Shown one piece after another: positions 23,946 to 36,357 of a stretch of 64,000 bases of DNA. The stretch spans positions 14,439,001 to 14,503,000 of the forward strand of contig OZ020309.1 of the NCBI GenBank assembly GCA_963971305.1, in the 5' to 3' direction. How positions within the stretch are numbered: position 1 is the stretch's first letter; the number at the start of each line of letters is the position of its first letter. Source of the stretch: Arcuatula senhousia (taxonomy: Eukaryota > Mollusca > Bivalvia > Mytilida > Mytilidae). Under the pieces are notes generated by a model that was given only the letters and a program-made list of their open reading frames with translations, made no database searches and was not told where the DNA came from. The translations under genes and the position numbers were made by a program.

Positions 23946-26616
23946 AAAGACAACAAAAAAATGATATTTCAGTGCGTTGAATAGTGAAAACAATGTTAAG
24001 CTGTGATTAAAAAATCTAAACTATAGAATAACTATTCTATAACCAATATTCACTGCAAAAAAAAAAAATTTGTATACCGCTTTAAGAGTTTATTTATTGT
24101 TACACACTTTATATACAAGAACGAAAAATATTTAAAAAGCATGTATATATTTACGCTAAGTAAATGATCTTTCAACAAAAAGAAGTTTGCTCGGTTCCGG
24201 AATATATTTTTTTACTTGTTACAAATTACAATGTAAAATGTACTTATTTGCAGTGGGGTGCGAATATTTGATGTTTTGAATGTGCGTGTGGCCCTGGAAT
24301 AAAATAACATTAGACAACAAACAACTCTCATGAGCTGTTTAATACAAAGGTTTATGTTGTTCATGAAGACACATATAAGCCGCAATTATAACAAAATCCG
24401 CAATGGAAAACAATCAGAGACTCGAATATCTTAATCAGTAGTCTATGAACAGTTTATGAAGTAGAGTTACCAATGGGGAATCCACATGTTATAATTCCGA
24501 AAAGGCAAAAACAAAACTATAATAAACACTTACAAGAATAGGATAAAGAAACAGACCGCATCTGTGGCGAATCCAGAAATTTTCATATGGGAGGCGCCCT
24601 CCCAAGTTAAAAAAATATTCTGGGACCTCTTGTTTCATACAGTTCTTATCCAATCGTGGCTGTCAAAACGGGAGGGCGCGCGCCCGGCACGCCGGTTTTA
24701 AATCCGCCTGCATAAAACACAAAAATAATTATACAAGCAAAGGACTAGCAATCTTAAACGCGAATTCAAGTTGTGACAGGACTGAAGTCTATGAAACATG
24801 ATAAATGTTAAATTGATTGAAAAACCTTTCAAGATGCCTTTCAAAAGGGAGACACCATATAAAAGATAAAATTGTGTTTAAATGCTAGTGAATGTACTCC
24901 TGTGTTTGTACAGTCAACTGAAGGTCTTCGGATATTACCGTATTTTAAATCATTGCAGTTGAAAATCTTTGTAACTGTGTCAGCTCAGGTTCTGGGGTAA
25001 CCTTATGTGTTGAATACAAACTAAAATCGTGTTAAAACATGGGTCAAGTTGTGAAATGATCGATTGGCTACTGACCAGAGTTTGTCTTGTCTGCCGGGCC
25101 AACCCGCATCTACACAACACTCGGAGAGAATCAAAGCTGTACTTTGTCAGTCGACAAAAAGCAGATGAACGAGGCCACAATCGGAATATGTTTGCCCTTC
25201 CCGTTGGTACACTTTTGATATGTTCAATTTCTCATCATTTTCCTCTCATTTAAGAAGGTGCTTAGGATTTTACATGATACTTTGGTGACATAATCCCATG
25301 CATATTAACTTCCTGTTGTTATACATACCAGTACCGGTACTGTTGTCAAATTTTGGTTTTGATGTTTGTAAAGAATTCTGACTTGATATATGGAATATAA
25401 AGGTAACAACAAAATTACCGAACTGGGATGATCAATCTCATATATCCAAGAACAAAAGACAAAAAAAGGCAAAGACATTGATTAGACTTTTTAAAGCTGT
25501 AATGCGTAAAAATGCCTGTTTTGCTCTTACAATCCTAGTCCGATATAAGCCTGGTTGCTAACAGCACCTGGTGATATTTTAACAGCAGAAAAAAACATAC
25601 ATGTAACTCATCTTGTAAACAACAAAATATCTAAAGCAATATCATTGAGGAAATTCTAAATAGAATCGACAAATTTGATCTATAATACCAGTATATACAT
25701 TTATGTTCCGATATATAGAAACTAATTAGGATCAAAAGTCTTCTTCCTTTGTTAATATTTTTAGTGTTTATCATTCATTTTTTCTTTTATTTACCCCTGC
25801 GGTTTCCGTGTGGCGAATAGACCCACAGCAGCGCTAAGCTTGTCGGTAACAGTCCACTAAAGAGCGCTCAAGAAACGTGACATCGGCTCGGGTTGCTTTG
25901 CTATAATGTGGATAACCTAACCGCAAACCATAGTAGGGCACCATATTAGGAAAAATTCCCGTTCCTCGCACGTTAAATAACCTTGTTGCAGGTCTCGTGA
26001 AGAATAGGATATCCATAGGAGGTTAAATTGCCAGTAAATGCCATCACTCCTTTTTCCGTGCAACTTGCAAGTCAAAACTCTCCTCCGGCGACTGGCCTTG
26101 TGTCCCCGTCTCCCTCACTTAGTTTTTTTCGATTTTCTTGATAATAGTAAGTTTTGCCATTTTTATAAAATTATAATGTATTTTTAGAATTCACTTATAA
26201 ATTGTTTAGTTTTTTACCCGTGCAAACGGTGAAATTTAGAACTTAGAAATTGGAGTTGTAAGTACTTAGAAATCATCTAGTAAATTATTCGAAGTTACGT
26301 CCATGATTTCCTTATCTACAACTTTGCAAAACACTCTCTTTTTTTTAGCAAAAATCAATTGATTATCATAGAATCTATCGCTTGTGTGGGTTAACAAAAG
26401 GCCCCCCTTTTTATGTCACTTCCAATTGAAATCAGTAACACACAATCTGGCGAAACAAGTTCTATACATGTACAATTGTTATTTAAATTAATAGCTTGAA
26501 GACCGATAAGAATGGTTAATCGTACCACGGCTACGGCGATTCGATTCGACAATAATTGATCAGTTTAAATGGTCAAGTAGCTAATTTTCACTTTTCTATT
26601 GTTATTCAAATATTAA
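23946..26616. other. Interior of the hAT-type element, no gene
   Basis: AT-rich. At 24550-24720 a degenerate block (CTCCCAAGTT, GGGAGGGCGCGCGCCC) looks like an old dispersed repeat. At 25800-26130 a less AT-rich block has a 60-codon minus-strand frame (25834-26016) that I do not recognise and do not call a gene. Confidence 0.4.
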
Positions 26617-27864
26617 TAAAAAGCTACGCCGAGCCCAGCATGATACGACCGCAACATGTTGAACACTGTACGTTTGAGGCCCAATATGGATAGTCTATTG
26701 CTTTGGTCACATGCAGCCCATGGTGGACTTACAAAGCTTTTTGACACATGCACCCTGTGGTTGACTTTAAAATGCACATTTGACACATTTATATTTACAA
26801 TAATATCTAATAATAGAAAAGTCTTATATTAATTGACATGTTTGGTTCTTTTTGACCCCTATTTTTTCAAAATGAAAAGTTAAAAATTATTGCAAATCTG
26901 ATTGAAAAATACGGGTAGGGATTCACATTGATTCCAATGAAAAAAAGATTTTGAAAATCTGACGAAAAATAAAAAGTTGTTATTATAAGTGTGGCATGTC
27001 TTTGGCCCCCTGCAGCAATGTAAAGGTACAATATATTTTCAAACCATGGACATAGTTATGTGACCGAATTCAATGAGCAATTCAACAAAAAAGAATTTTC
27101 AAAATCGAATGAATAATAAACATTCTAAAACATTTTTGTCAATGCACCCGTTTTATCCCCTTTTGGCCCTTTTTTTCTAAAACAGTAGGGGCCACAAACC
27201 CCAAATACAGTATCAACCTTCCTTGAGTGGATATAACCATCATATTAAAACTTCATAACAATTGGCTGGTCCACTACAGCTAAATTTATTTACCTAGACA
27301 AACTTTAAATAAAAATGGCGTTTTTTGCCCCTTTGACCCCTAATTTCTCCAAAATGGTAAGAGATATTGCAAATCTGATTGAAACGCAGGCAGGGATTTT
27401 CACAAGGATTCCAATGAAAAAAAGATTTTCAAAATCGGACCACAAATAAAAAAGTCAATTTTTGGGGTGTGGCCCCTTTCCCCTGTAGCAATGTAACGGT
27501 GCAATATATATCAAAACCATTGACACATTTAGTTGACAGAATTTTATGAGGAATTTAATAAAATAGAATTTTCCAAATCAAATGAATAATGAACATTTTA
27601 CAACAGTTTTGCCAATACACCTGTTTTAGCCCCTTTTGGCCCTTTTTTTCTAAAATGGTAGGGGCCACAAACCCCAAATCCAATACCAACCCTCCTTAAG
27701 TGGCAACAAACATCATATCAAAATTTCATAACAATCGGTCAATATTTACTCAAGTTATCGCACGGAAATTAAATGTCTACAGACGACGACGACGACGACG
27801 CCAACGCCAACGCCAACGACATCGCCATAACATTATACGATCGCAAAAATTTTGCGGTCGTATA
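26617..27864 (+). mobile_element. Family D pearl/Helentron-like element, copy 5
   Basis: TAAAAAGCTACGCCGAGCCC to AATTTTGCGGTCGTATAA, with (GAC)n and GCCAAC repeats at 27778-27822. The body is very close to D copy 1 and serves here as the uninterrupted reference for the family E insertion there. Confidence 0.75.
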
Positions 27865-28464
27865 AAAATTGTTATGCGATGTACAAAAACTGGTTTGTTC
27901 GGTCTATTTGAATAGCCGTGATTTGCCAGCTAAGTTAAATACTTGCATATATAACCAGTAGTAGAAAAAACTACTCGAAGGATACAAACCAAAAGCTTAC
28001 ACGAAAAGTGATAGGCGCTCAATCGAGAGAAGATTACTGCAATTTGATACTTACAAAGTTTTGCTTTTATAAACCAATAAAAAAAATGCAAAGTTACTGA
28101 CTGTTCGCAAAGCAACGGATGTGTTGCACTTGCCTTTCAAAAGCGCCAGAGTTTAGTTTTCATTCCGGCGTGAGTTCGAACGATAAATGACAACAAAATT
28201 CCAGACAATTGATTTTGCTACACCTGACGCGCGTTTCGTCTATTCAAGATTTATCAGAGGCGCTCTACCAAAAGATTGAAAATGCCAAACATTATATGAA
28301 TATGAAGAGCTCAGCATAGAACAATTAAACCAAAAATGTTGAACAGGGAACCAAATTATGACAAAGACCAAAATATTATGTCTGGGGAAGGAAGACTCTT
28401 AGAGTTTTGGCATTTTTTTTAAATTTAAGCGGATGATTTTAAAGCTTTGGTATTCTTCAACAAA
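27865..28464. repeat. Non-coding; family H repeat at about 28180-28370
   Basis: The block around GACGCGCGTTTCGTCTATTC and CTACCAAAAGATTGAAAATG recurs, diverged, at 34640-34820 and inverted at 60850-60960. A dispersed repeat of unknown class. The rest shows no gene. Confidence 0.45.
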
Positions 28465-28752
28465 ACAAGAGGCTCCCAGGAGCCTGAATCGCTCACCTGA
28501 CATATGTGCCTGAAGTAAAGGTTATTAGGCAAAATTTATTTAACGTTGAAAGGGTCATAAGATTAATAAGGGGGTCATCTGACAATATGGTGGATCTAAA
28601 GGTGCTGATCACTTTTGTCCTCAATCAAAATCTAAAAATCTGTCACCCTTTTTGAGTTATTTGCAAAAAAATGCAGTTTAACCTAATGTTCTATTTTTAG
28701 CCACAGCGGCCATGTTTTACAACTAATCAAAAATCCCCACAACAGTTCTATA

Positions 28753-31700
28753 GGTACCAGTCTTGTAAAAGATTTTTACTTCCTGGGTGCACGTCAAAAC
28801 ATGGACGCCAATAATATAGTCCCTATTTTTCTCTTTTTTTCTCCGCATCCCATATTTGAAAAAGTACAATTTTTGACATTGATTTTTTAAGATATATAAT
28901 TATTTTACTTGAAAAAAAATTTGGTAGCATTTGAGAAAAGGGAAAATGTAGGGATATGCTGTTTACTATGGGTGGTGCGGCTAAGGATAAACAGTGAAAT
29001 GAAAGTGGAAAACATGTGACTTTCACTTTGAGGTTAGTTATCTTGAAAAACTTTGTGGCCTCATATGGTTTTTTTGGCATGAAATGATTTTTTCATCTTT
29101 CCTAAAGTACAGCATATGCTTGAAACTTTGATTGAATCATTTTTAGAATTTTTAGAATTTTTTATTCCAACCCTGTTTAACATTATTGTCAATGGAAAAT
29201 CTTTTACAAGACTGAGACCTGGTAGACAGTTTTCACAGTAAAGTTGAATATCAAATAAATTTTAAAAATCAGGTTTAAAGGAAAGAAAGTCATATTGTAT
29301 GATACTTTTAGGTGATATTTTTTAATTTTAAGAAAAGGTTTTACTGCCATCCTTCATTTTTTGCTCTAATGGTAGGGTTTGACCATATTAGGACATTAGA
29401 ATAACTTTTGTCTTTTTCATGGGGACCAATAAATTCAAATGCACACAGTTTTTATATTTAGTAAGAATAGATTCATAGAAGTGAGTTTTTTCATTTAAAG
29501 TTGCATTATTTTATACGGTTTAACTTTTTTCGCACTTTCCATATGTCAAGTCTAATGTAAGAAATGTCAGTTTTCATTACCTCTCCACACATATGGCAAC
29601 TGTGATAAATTTTGAAATGGTTACTCCTTAACAATAACAAGAGGCTCCCAGGAGCCTGAATCGCTCACCTGGTCTTGATGTTGACCCTATACTTTTGTAG
29701 AGCTAAATGAGCTGAACATTTAAGCAAGCAACAGCTTTTCTCTACCTGCAATAGTTTTCATTCTATAGGCCAAAAACACCATTTATCACCTATAAGGGGC
29801 CATAACCCCTATAAGGAGTCATCTGACAACTTCGACCCTATGGAGACTTTTGTAGAGCTAAATGAGCTGAACATTTAAGCAAGCAACAGCTAATCTGTAT
29901 CTGCAATAGTTTTCATTCTGTAGGCCAAAAACATGAAAAAATGCTATTTTTCACCTTTAAGGGGCTGTAACCCCTATAAGGGGTCACCTGACAACTTCAA
30001 CACTATGGAGAATTTTGTAGAGCTAAATGAGCTGAACATTTAAGCAAGCAACAGCTAATCTCTTTCTGCAATAGTTTTCATTCTGTAGGCCAAATTCATG
30101 AAAAATCTCTATTTTTCAGGGGCCGTAACCCCTATAAGGGATCATCTGACAACTTCGACCCTATAGAGAATTTTGTAGAGCTAAATGAACTGAACATTTA
30201 AGCAAGCAACAGCTAATCTCTATGTGCAACAGTTTTCATTCTGTAGGCCAAAAACATGAAAAATCTTTATTTTTCAGGGGCCGTAACCCCTATAAGGTGT
30301 CATCTGACAACTTCAACCCTATGGAGAATTTTGTAGAGCTAAATGAGCTGAACATTTAAGCAAGCAACAGCTAATCTTTATCTGCAATAGTTTTCATTCT
30401 GTAGGACAAAAACATGAAAAATCGCTATTTTTCAGAGGCCGTAACCCCTATAAGGGGTCATCTGACAACTTCGACCCTATGGAGACTTTTGTAGAGCTAA
30501 ATGAGCTAAACATTTAAACAAGCAACAGCTAATCTCTATCTGCAATAGTTTTCATTCTGTAGGCCAAAAACATGAAAAATGGCTATTTTTCACCTTTAAG
30601 GGGCCGTAACCCCTATAAGGGGTCATCTGACAACTTCGACCCTATGAAGACTTTTGTAGAGTTAAATGAGCTGAACATTTAAGCAAGTAACAGCTAATCT
30701 CTATCTGCAGTAGTTTTCATTCTGTAGGCCAAAAACATGAAAAAATGCTATTTTTCACCTTCAAGGGGCCGTAACCCCTATAAGGGGTCATCTGACAACT
30801 TTGACCAAATGGAGACTTTTGTAGAGCTTTTGATGCTGAATCAGAAGCGTGGCCTTAGATTTCCTCTATCTCTTATACTTTTTGATTTATAAGCCAAAAA
30901 CAGTAGTCTGACCCCCCTAGTCTATTTTTAGTAACGGCGGCCATGTTTTTTAACGGATCAAAAATCAAAACACAAGTTTGGTGCAGGACACCCTAAGGAT
31001 CATTCATACCAAGTTTCATTAAATTCTGTTTGGTAGTTTCAGAGGAGAAGATTTTTGAAAAATTGTTAACAGACGACGACGACGACGACAGACGACAGAC
31101 GACGACGACGACGACGGACGCCAAGTGATGGTAATAGCTCACATGGACCTTCGGTCCAGGTGAGCTAAAAATGGTTTTAAAATGTTCCAGGTAGATTTTA
31201 TGACTGATTTCAGCCCAAAAAACCTAAATTAATTCAGTATTTTTTTCTAAGTGGTCTTCTGTGATGTGCATATAATGTGTTTTCTATGTGCGGGAAATTT
31301 GAAATTGCTATTTTACAGTAAGAAAAGCCATTTTCTCAATATATTTGATCAAGTCATACAATATTTTGGTGATTTCTGCCTTGTATACCTTCTTTCTAAG
31401 CAACTTGTTCAGTTTCATAAGCCTAATGTATAAATTCTAACCAATGGAGGGCCATTTATATCTGCCCAGGGCACTAATTTTGCTTGAAAAGCTCATAAAT
31501 TGGTCAATAAAGTCCAATTTTCTTTCTTATGATGTTGTTCATTTCACATTTATTCTTTTTCTCATATAAGTCTTGCCATTTTTGTTACCTGAAAAGATTT
31601 GATGGGCCTGGTTTTGATTTTTGGATAAACAAGAGGCTCCCGGTTGTCTACATAGGTGAAAAAGGGGGGTCCGCACATAGTTTTTTTCTTCTTTAAGAAC

Positions 31701-32470
31701 TTAAAACCATCTTGAGAACCCTTTTTTGCTCTTATATCTTGCCTTTGGTATTGCTCACATCAAATCAGCTAAGATATTTTATCTGAGAATGACTAGACTA
31801 GAATAGAACCTTAAAGTGTTCATTTTAAGTCAAAAAAGAGAAAACTAGCAAATATGTTATGAGGGTACCCATTTTAAATATGTAATAAAAAAATCTTTGT
31901 TGGCAGTTGGGATATGAATTTTTCAGAATTTTATTGCAAAATGAATAAAGATACAGAAAAACAACAGTTTTAATAAAAATTCAAACATGTATGGCAGTAA
32001 TAGGTACCAGTCTTGTAAAAGATTTTTACTTCCTGGGTGCACGTCAAAACATGGACGCCAATAATATAGTCCCTATTTTTCTCTTTTTTTCTCCGCATCC
32101 CATATTTGAAAAAGTACAATTTTTGACATTGATTTTTTGAGATATATAATTATTTTACTTGAAAAACAAATTTGGTAGCATTTGAGAAAAGGGAAAATGT
32201 AGGGATATGCTGTTTACTATGGGTGGTGCGGCTAAGGATAAACAGTGAAATGAAAGTGGAAAACATGCGACTTTCACTTTGAGGTTAGTTATCTTGAAAA
32301 ACTTCGTGGCCTCATATGGTTTTTTTGGCATGAAATGATTTTTTCATCTTTCCTAAAGTACAGCATATGCTTGAAACTTTGATTGAATCATTTTTAGAAT
32401 TTTTAGAATTTTTTATTCCAACCCTGTTTAACATTATTGTCAATGGAAAATCTTTTACAAGACTGAGACC
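28753..32470. mobile_element. TDR-TIR element 2: terminal direct repeats of about 467 bp with inverted ends, TATA duplication
   Basis: Direct repeats 28753-29219 and 32003-32470 differ at only about four or five positions. Each starts GGTACCAGTCTTGTAAAAG and ends with the inverse of GGTCTCAGTCTTGTAAAAG, about 22 of 24 positions matching. The unit is flanked by TATA (28749-28752, 32471-32474), and removing it restores the CAGTTCTATACACC context of the surrounding family B unit. Inside is a family B element at about 29637-31170; without it the centre is about 1.25 kb and the total about 2,184 bp, matching element 1 (2,186 bp). No coding frame. Confidence 0.75.
29637..31170 (+). mobile_element. 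Family B pearl-type element with about 155-165 bp units, inside TDR-TIR element 2
   Basis: AACAAGAGGCTCCCAGGAGC start, seven to eight units with AGGGGCCGTAACCCCTATAA and GCTAAATGAGCTGAACATTT, then CAGTAGTCTGACCCCCC, (GAC)n at about 31070-31120, and end GGACCTTCGGTCCAGGTGAG. A clean reference copy for the elements at 1404 and 37728. Confidence 0.8.
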
Positions 32471-34636
32471 TATACACCTAATAATAATAAACAATAATAT
32501 TAAGTTTGGTTCCATTTGGACTTGTCAGAGTCAGAGGAGTTAACATTTTCAATATAAGGAAATGCAGTTAAAATACTTAATTTTGATGTTCCAAGGGCAA
32601 TAACTCCTCACAGGAAAGGTCCTACAACGTTGACCCTGTTACAAATTTTGTAGATCTTGATGCGCTTAACAATATGCAATTTAAATTTCTCAAATATCTT
32701 GTATAGTTTTCAAGATATTGAGCTAAACAGGTGCAAAATTTGCAAAAAATCCACAAAAAGGGCAATAACTCCTACATGGGTTGTTGGATTTTCTTCAAAT
32801 TTTCAGAGCTGGTAGATCTTGAGGTGCTGATCACTTTTGTTCCCAATCAAAATTTCGAAATCTGTCACCGTTTTAGAGTTATTTGCAAAAAACTGCCATT
32901 TACCCCTATGTTCTATTTTTAGCCAGAGCGGCCATGTTTTACGACCAATCAAAAATCCCCACATCAGTTCTATACACCTAATGCTAATAAACAACTATAC
33001 CAAGTTTGGTTCCATTTGGACTTAAAGTGTCAGAGGAGTTAACGTTTTCAATGTAATGAGGAAATGCTGTTAAAATGCTAAATTTTGACGTTCTAAGGGC
33101 AATAACTCCTCACAGGAAAGGTCCTACAATGTTGACCCTATTACATATTTTGTAGATCTTGATGTGCTCAACAATATGTAATTTAAATTTCTCAAATATC
33201 TAGTATAGTTTTCAAGATATTGAGCTAAACAGGTGCAAAATTTGTAAAAAATCCACAAAAAGGGCAATAACTCCTACATGGGTTGTTGGATTTTCCTCAA
33301 AATTTCAGAGCTGGTAGATCTTGAGGTGCTGATCACTTTTGTTCCCAATCAAAATTTTGAAATCTGTCACCGTTTTAGAGTTATTTGCAAAAAACTGCCA
33401 TTTACCTCTATGTTCTATTTTTAGCCACAGCGGCCATGTTTTACGACCAAGCAAAAATCCCCACATCAGTTCTATACACCTAATGCTAATAAACAACTAT
33501 ACCAAGTTTGGTTCCATTTGGACTTAAAGTGTCAGAGGAGTTAACGTTTTCAATGTAATGAGGAAATGCTGTTAAAATGCTAAATTTTGACGTTCTAAGG
33601 GCAATAACTCCTAAAAGGAAAGGTCCTACAACGTTGACCCTGTTATGTATTTTGTAGATCTTGATGTGCTTAACAATATGCAATTTAAATTTCTCAAATA
33701 TCTAGTATAGTTTTCAACAGGTGCAAAATTTGCAAAAAAATCCACAAAAAGGGCAATAACTCCTACATGGGTCGTTGGATTTTCTTCAAAATTTCAGGGT
33801 AGGTAGATCTTGAGGTGCTGATCACTTTTACCCTTGCCAGAATTTTGATATCTGTAGCCGTTTTTGAGTTATTTGCAAAAAACTGCATTTTTCCCCTATG
33901 TTCTATTTTTAGCCACAGCGGCCATGTTTTACGACCAAGCAAAAATCCCCACACCAGTTCTATACACCTAATGCTAATAAACAACTATACCAAGTTTGGT
34001 TCCATTTGGACTTAAAGTGTCAGAGGAGTTAACGTTTTCAATGTAATGAGGAAATGCTGTTAAAATGCTAAATTTTGACGTTCTAAGGGCAATAACTCCT
34101 AAAAGGAAAGGTCCTACAACGTTGACCCTATTACATATCTTGTAGATCTTGATGTGCTCAACAATATGCAATTTAAATTTCTCAAATATCTAGTATAGTT
34201 TTCAAGATATTGAGCTAAACAGGTGCAAATTTTGCAAAAAATCCACAAAAAGGGCAATAACTCCTACATGGATTGTTGGATTTTCTTCAAAATTTCAGAG
34301 CTGGTAGATCTTGAGGTGCTGACCACTTTTGTTCCCAATCAAAATTTTGAAATCTGTCACCGTTTTAGAGTTATTTGCAAAAAACGGCCATTTACCTCTA
34401 TGTTCTATTTTTAGCCACAGCGGCCATGTTTTACGACCAATCAAAAATCCCCACATCAGTTCTAAGCACTGAATGCTAATGAACAACCATACCAAGTTTG
34501 GTTGCAATTGGACTTATGGTGTCAGAGGAGTTAATGTTTTAAAAAGTTTACGGACGACGTACGACAGACGACGGACGACGGACGGACGCCAAGTGACGAC
34601 AATAGCTCACATGACCCTTCGGGTCAGGTGAGCTAA

Positions 34637-34827
34637 AAAGTGTTGAATCCGGAGCCGGCTAACCCCAATGAATTAAAACTCCACCAGTGGTGCTTACCGT
34701 CACGGATGTTAGAAATAAAAAACACAACAAAGTTCTAGATAATAACTTTTGCTAGTCGTCTATACAAGATTCATCGGTGGTACTCTACCAAAAGATTAAA
34801 AATACCGAACATTAATTTAAGAATTGA
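34637..34827 (+). repeat. Family H dispersed repeat
   Basis: TTTTGCTAGTCGTCTATACA and CTACCAAAAGATTAAAAAT correspond to the block at 28180-28300. Class unknown. Confidence 0.4.
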
Positions 34828-34976
34828 ATGTTTGTATTTTGATGTTTCGTTGACATGTAAACCGCTGACCGTAACATATTTTTAATGAAACGCGCTAGCG
34901 CTTCATGTTAAAAATGTGGGACCACGGTCAAGGGTTTTAAATGGCTTTGCCGATGAAACGTCAAAATACAAACATG
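34828..34976. repeat. 149-bp foldback sequence
   Basis: Imperfect palindrome: TGTTTGTATTTTGATGTTTC at the left, complementary to TGAAACGTCAAAATACAAAC at the right; inner pairs ACCGCTGACCGT/ACCACGGTCAAGGGTTT; apex palindrome GCGCTAGCGC at 34892-34901. Like a foldback MITE. No target duplication identified. Confidence 0.65.
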
Positions 34977-35987
34977 AGGCAATTGATATATCTTCTAGTT
35001 ATGCAGGTCGATTACCTCAGAATATTATCCAATTGATTAGATTTCAGAGGTAGTATACGACTGACTAGGGAGTTTTTGGGTTTCTTTTAATTAATGACTG
35101 GGAAGTTTAAACGTCGTGATTATACCTAGTATTAGGTCTGCAGCGACGCGCAAGGTTTCGATTATGAGAAGATGAATTAATAAATAATAAATATTTCTCA
35201 TATATATGGTATACGAATCTAATTGATTTGCAAATGTTGATTACAGTTTTATAAAAATAGTGCAAAAATACATTTTGCGTATAACCTTTAATAAACTTCA
35301 GTATAGCATGGATAAATTTATCAATTTATTTCATTTTATTATCGATAAAACTAATATAAGCTTACAAACAAGGGAAGGTATTTCTAACTTTCCGCTCCTC
35401 GTAATGTAAGTCTAATGTATGTTACTTAACTTATCAAGAAAACCATGCAAAGAACGACAATTCAAATTTGATTATAGCATTTTGTTACGTTAGGAAGACA
35501 AAAGAAAGCATGCCTTATGTAGTGTTTATGTACCTTAAGTGATACATTACGTAAAGGAGACTTTCTTATCCGATTTTCTCTATTAGGCAGTAAATATAAC
35601 ATTACAATTCATGTATATATTTGCACTACATGTATTGTTTGCTATTTTTTCACTCATTGTCATTGCAGTTTTGACAGGTAGGACAATACACAGTTTATAG
35701 TCTATACTAATTATTGATAAAAACCCCAGGCTATAAATCAAGAGATATTTGTTTAAACCATAAAAAAATTAAATAAGGTAAGGACTTGTGTTAATTAGAA
35801 TGTGGCATACTACTGTACATACGGTACATGTATTTAAAAAAAACAACATTGAACTTATATAAGGCCATATCAATTGGAATTTAATTTGTAGACTCCCCCC
35901 CACAAGCACTATGGAATTTTAATACATCAGTACATGTAGATTTTAACATATATCATATTTTTTTATATCTTTCACTCTTAAATCTGT
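34977..35987. other. Non-coding interior of the hAT-type element
   Basis: 35450-35595 is an inverted, diverged relative of 23484-23640 (GAAAGCATGCCTTATG, CTTATCCGATTTTCTC), so the hAT interior holds a pair of inverted blocks beyond its termini. No gene seen. Confidence 0.45.
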
Positions 35988-36000
35988 TAATATGATGCAG

Positions 36001-36344
36001 TGGTGTAGTTGTTAACGCGTTGGGTTACTAACACCAAGGTTCGTGGTTCAATCCTCGTCCGGGGTGAAAATTTCATGAACCGATTTTCCGACTCTCTCTT
36101 GACACCATTTGCGAGGATGGTCTCAAGGAATGATGCTTGTCTTTTGGAAGGGACGAAAAAAGGCTCTCCCGTGTATGTGGAGAGCAATACCCCATGCATG
36201 TTAAAGACCCCTTTGTAGAGTTCGATAAGAGTAGGCTCAATGGGGGCCGCTGCAAAGGCCACACTCGCAAACTGCTAGCTGGAGAGGGATTTACATAAGC
36301 ATTAAGCTTGTTTCCCAATCCAGGATGAATAAATATGTTTAAAC
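36001..36344 (+). mobile_element. Full-length tRNA-derived SINE with 13-bp target duplication
   Basis: The head TGGTGTAGTTGTTAACGCG is box A-like and GTTCGTGGTTCAATCC is box B-like, as expected for an internal RNA polymerase III promoter. The body has GGAGAGCAATACCCCATGCA and GAGTTCGATAAGAGTAGG, a stretch that looks like a conserved SINE central domain; I do not name which. Flanked by the exact 13-bp repeat TAATATGATGCAG (35988-36000, 36345-36357), so a recent, intact insertion. Short ORFs here are chance. Confidence 0.85.
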
Positions 36345-36357
36345 TAATATGATGCAG

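Larger units (their letters stand above)
28465..34636 (+). mobile_element. Family B pearl-type element with about 490-500 bp internal units, interrupted
   Basis: Starts AACAAGAGGCTCCCAGGAGC, is interrupted at 28753 by TDR-TIR element 2, resumes at 32471 with about four tandem units (CTATACACCTAATGCTAAT near 32970, 33472 and 33959; spacings about 502 and 487 bp), then GGACGACG-type microsatellite at 34553-34586 and the end GGGTCAGGTGAGCTAAAAA. The long frames on both strands in 32800-34500 come from the tandem units. Confidence 0.75.

Noticed and set aside
25834..26016. 60-codon minus-strand frame in the hAT interior
   Set aside because: Protein-like in part, but unrecognised, short and without splice or repeat support.
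32803..34507. Paired overlapping frames on both strands (LINNYTKFGSIWT and MWGFLIGRKTWPLWLKIEHR)
   Set aside because: They recur with the 490-500 bp tandem units; no conserved domain, and the same unit occurs elsewhere in family B elements.
36001..36075. A functional tRNA gene
   Set aside because: Box A and B are present, but the acceptor stem does not close and the sequence continues into a SINE body with its own duplication.
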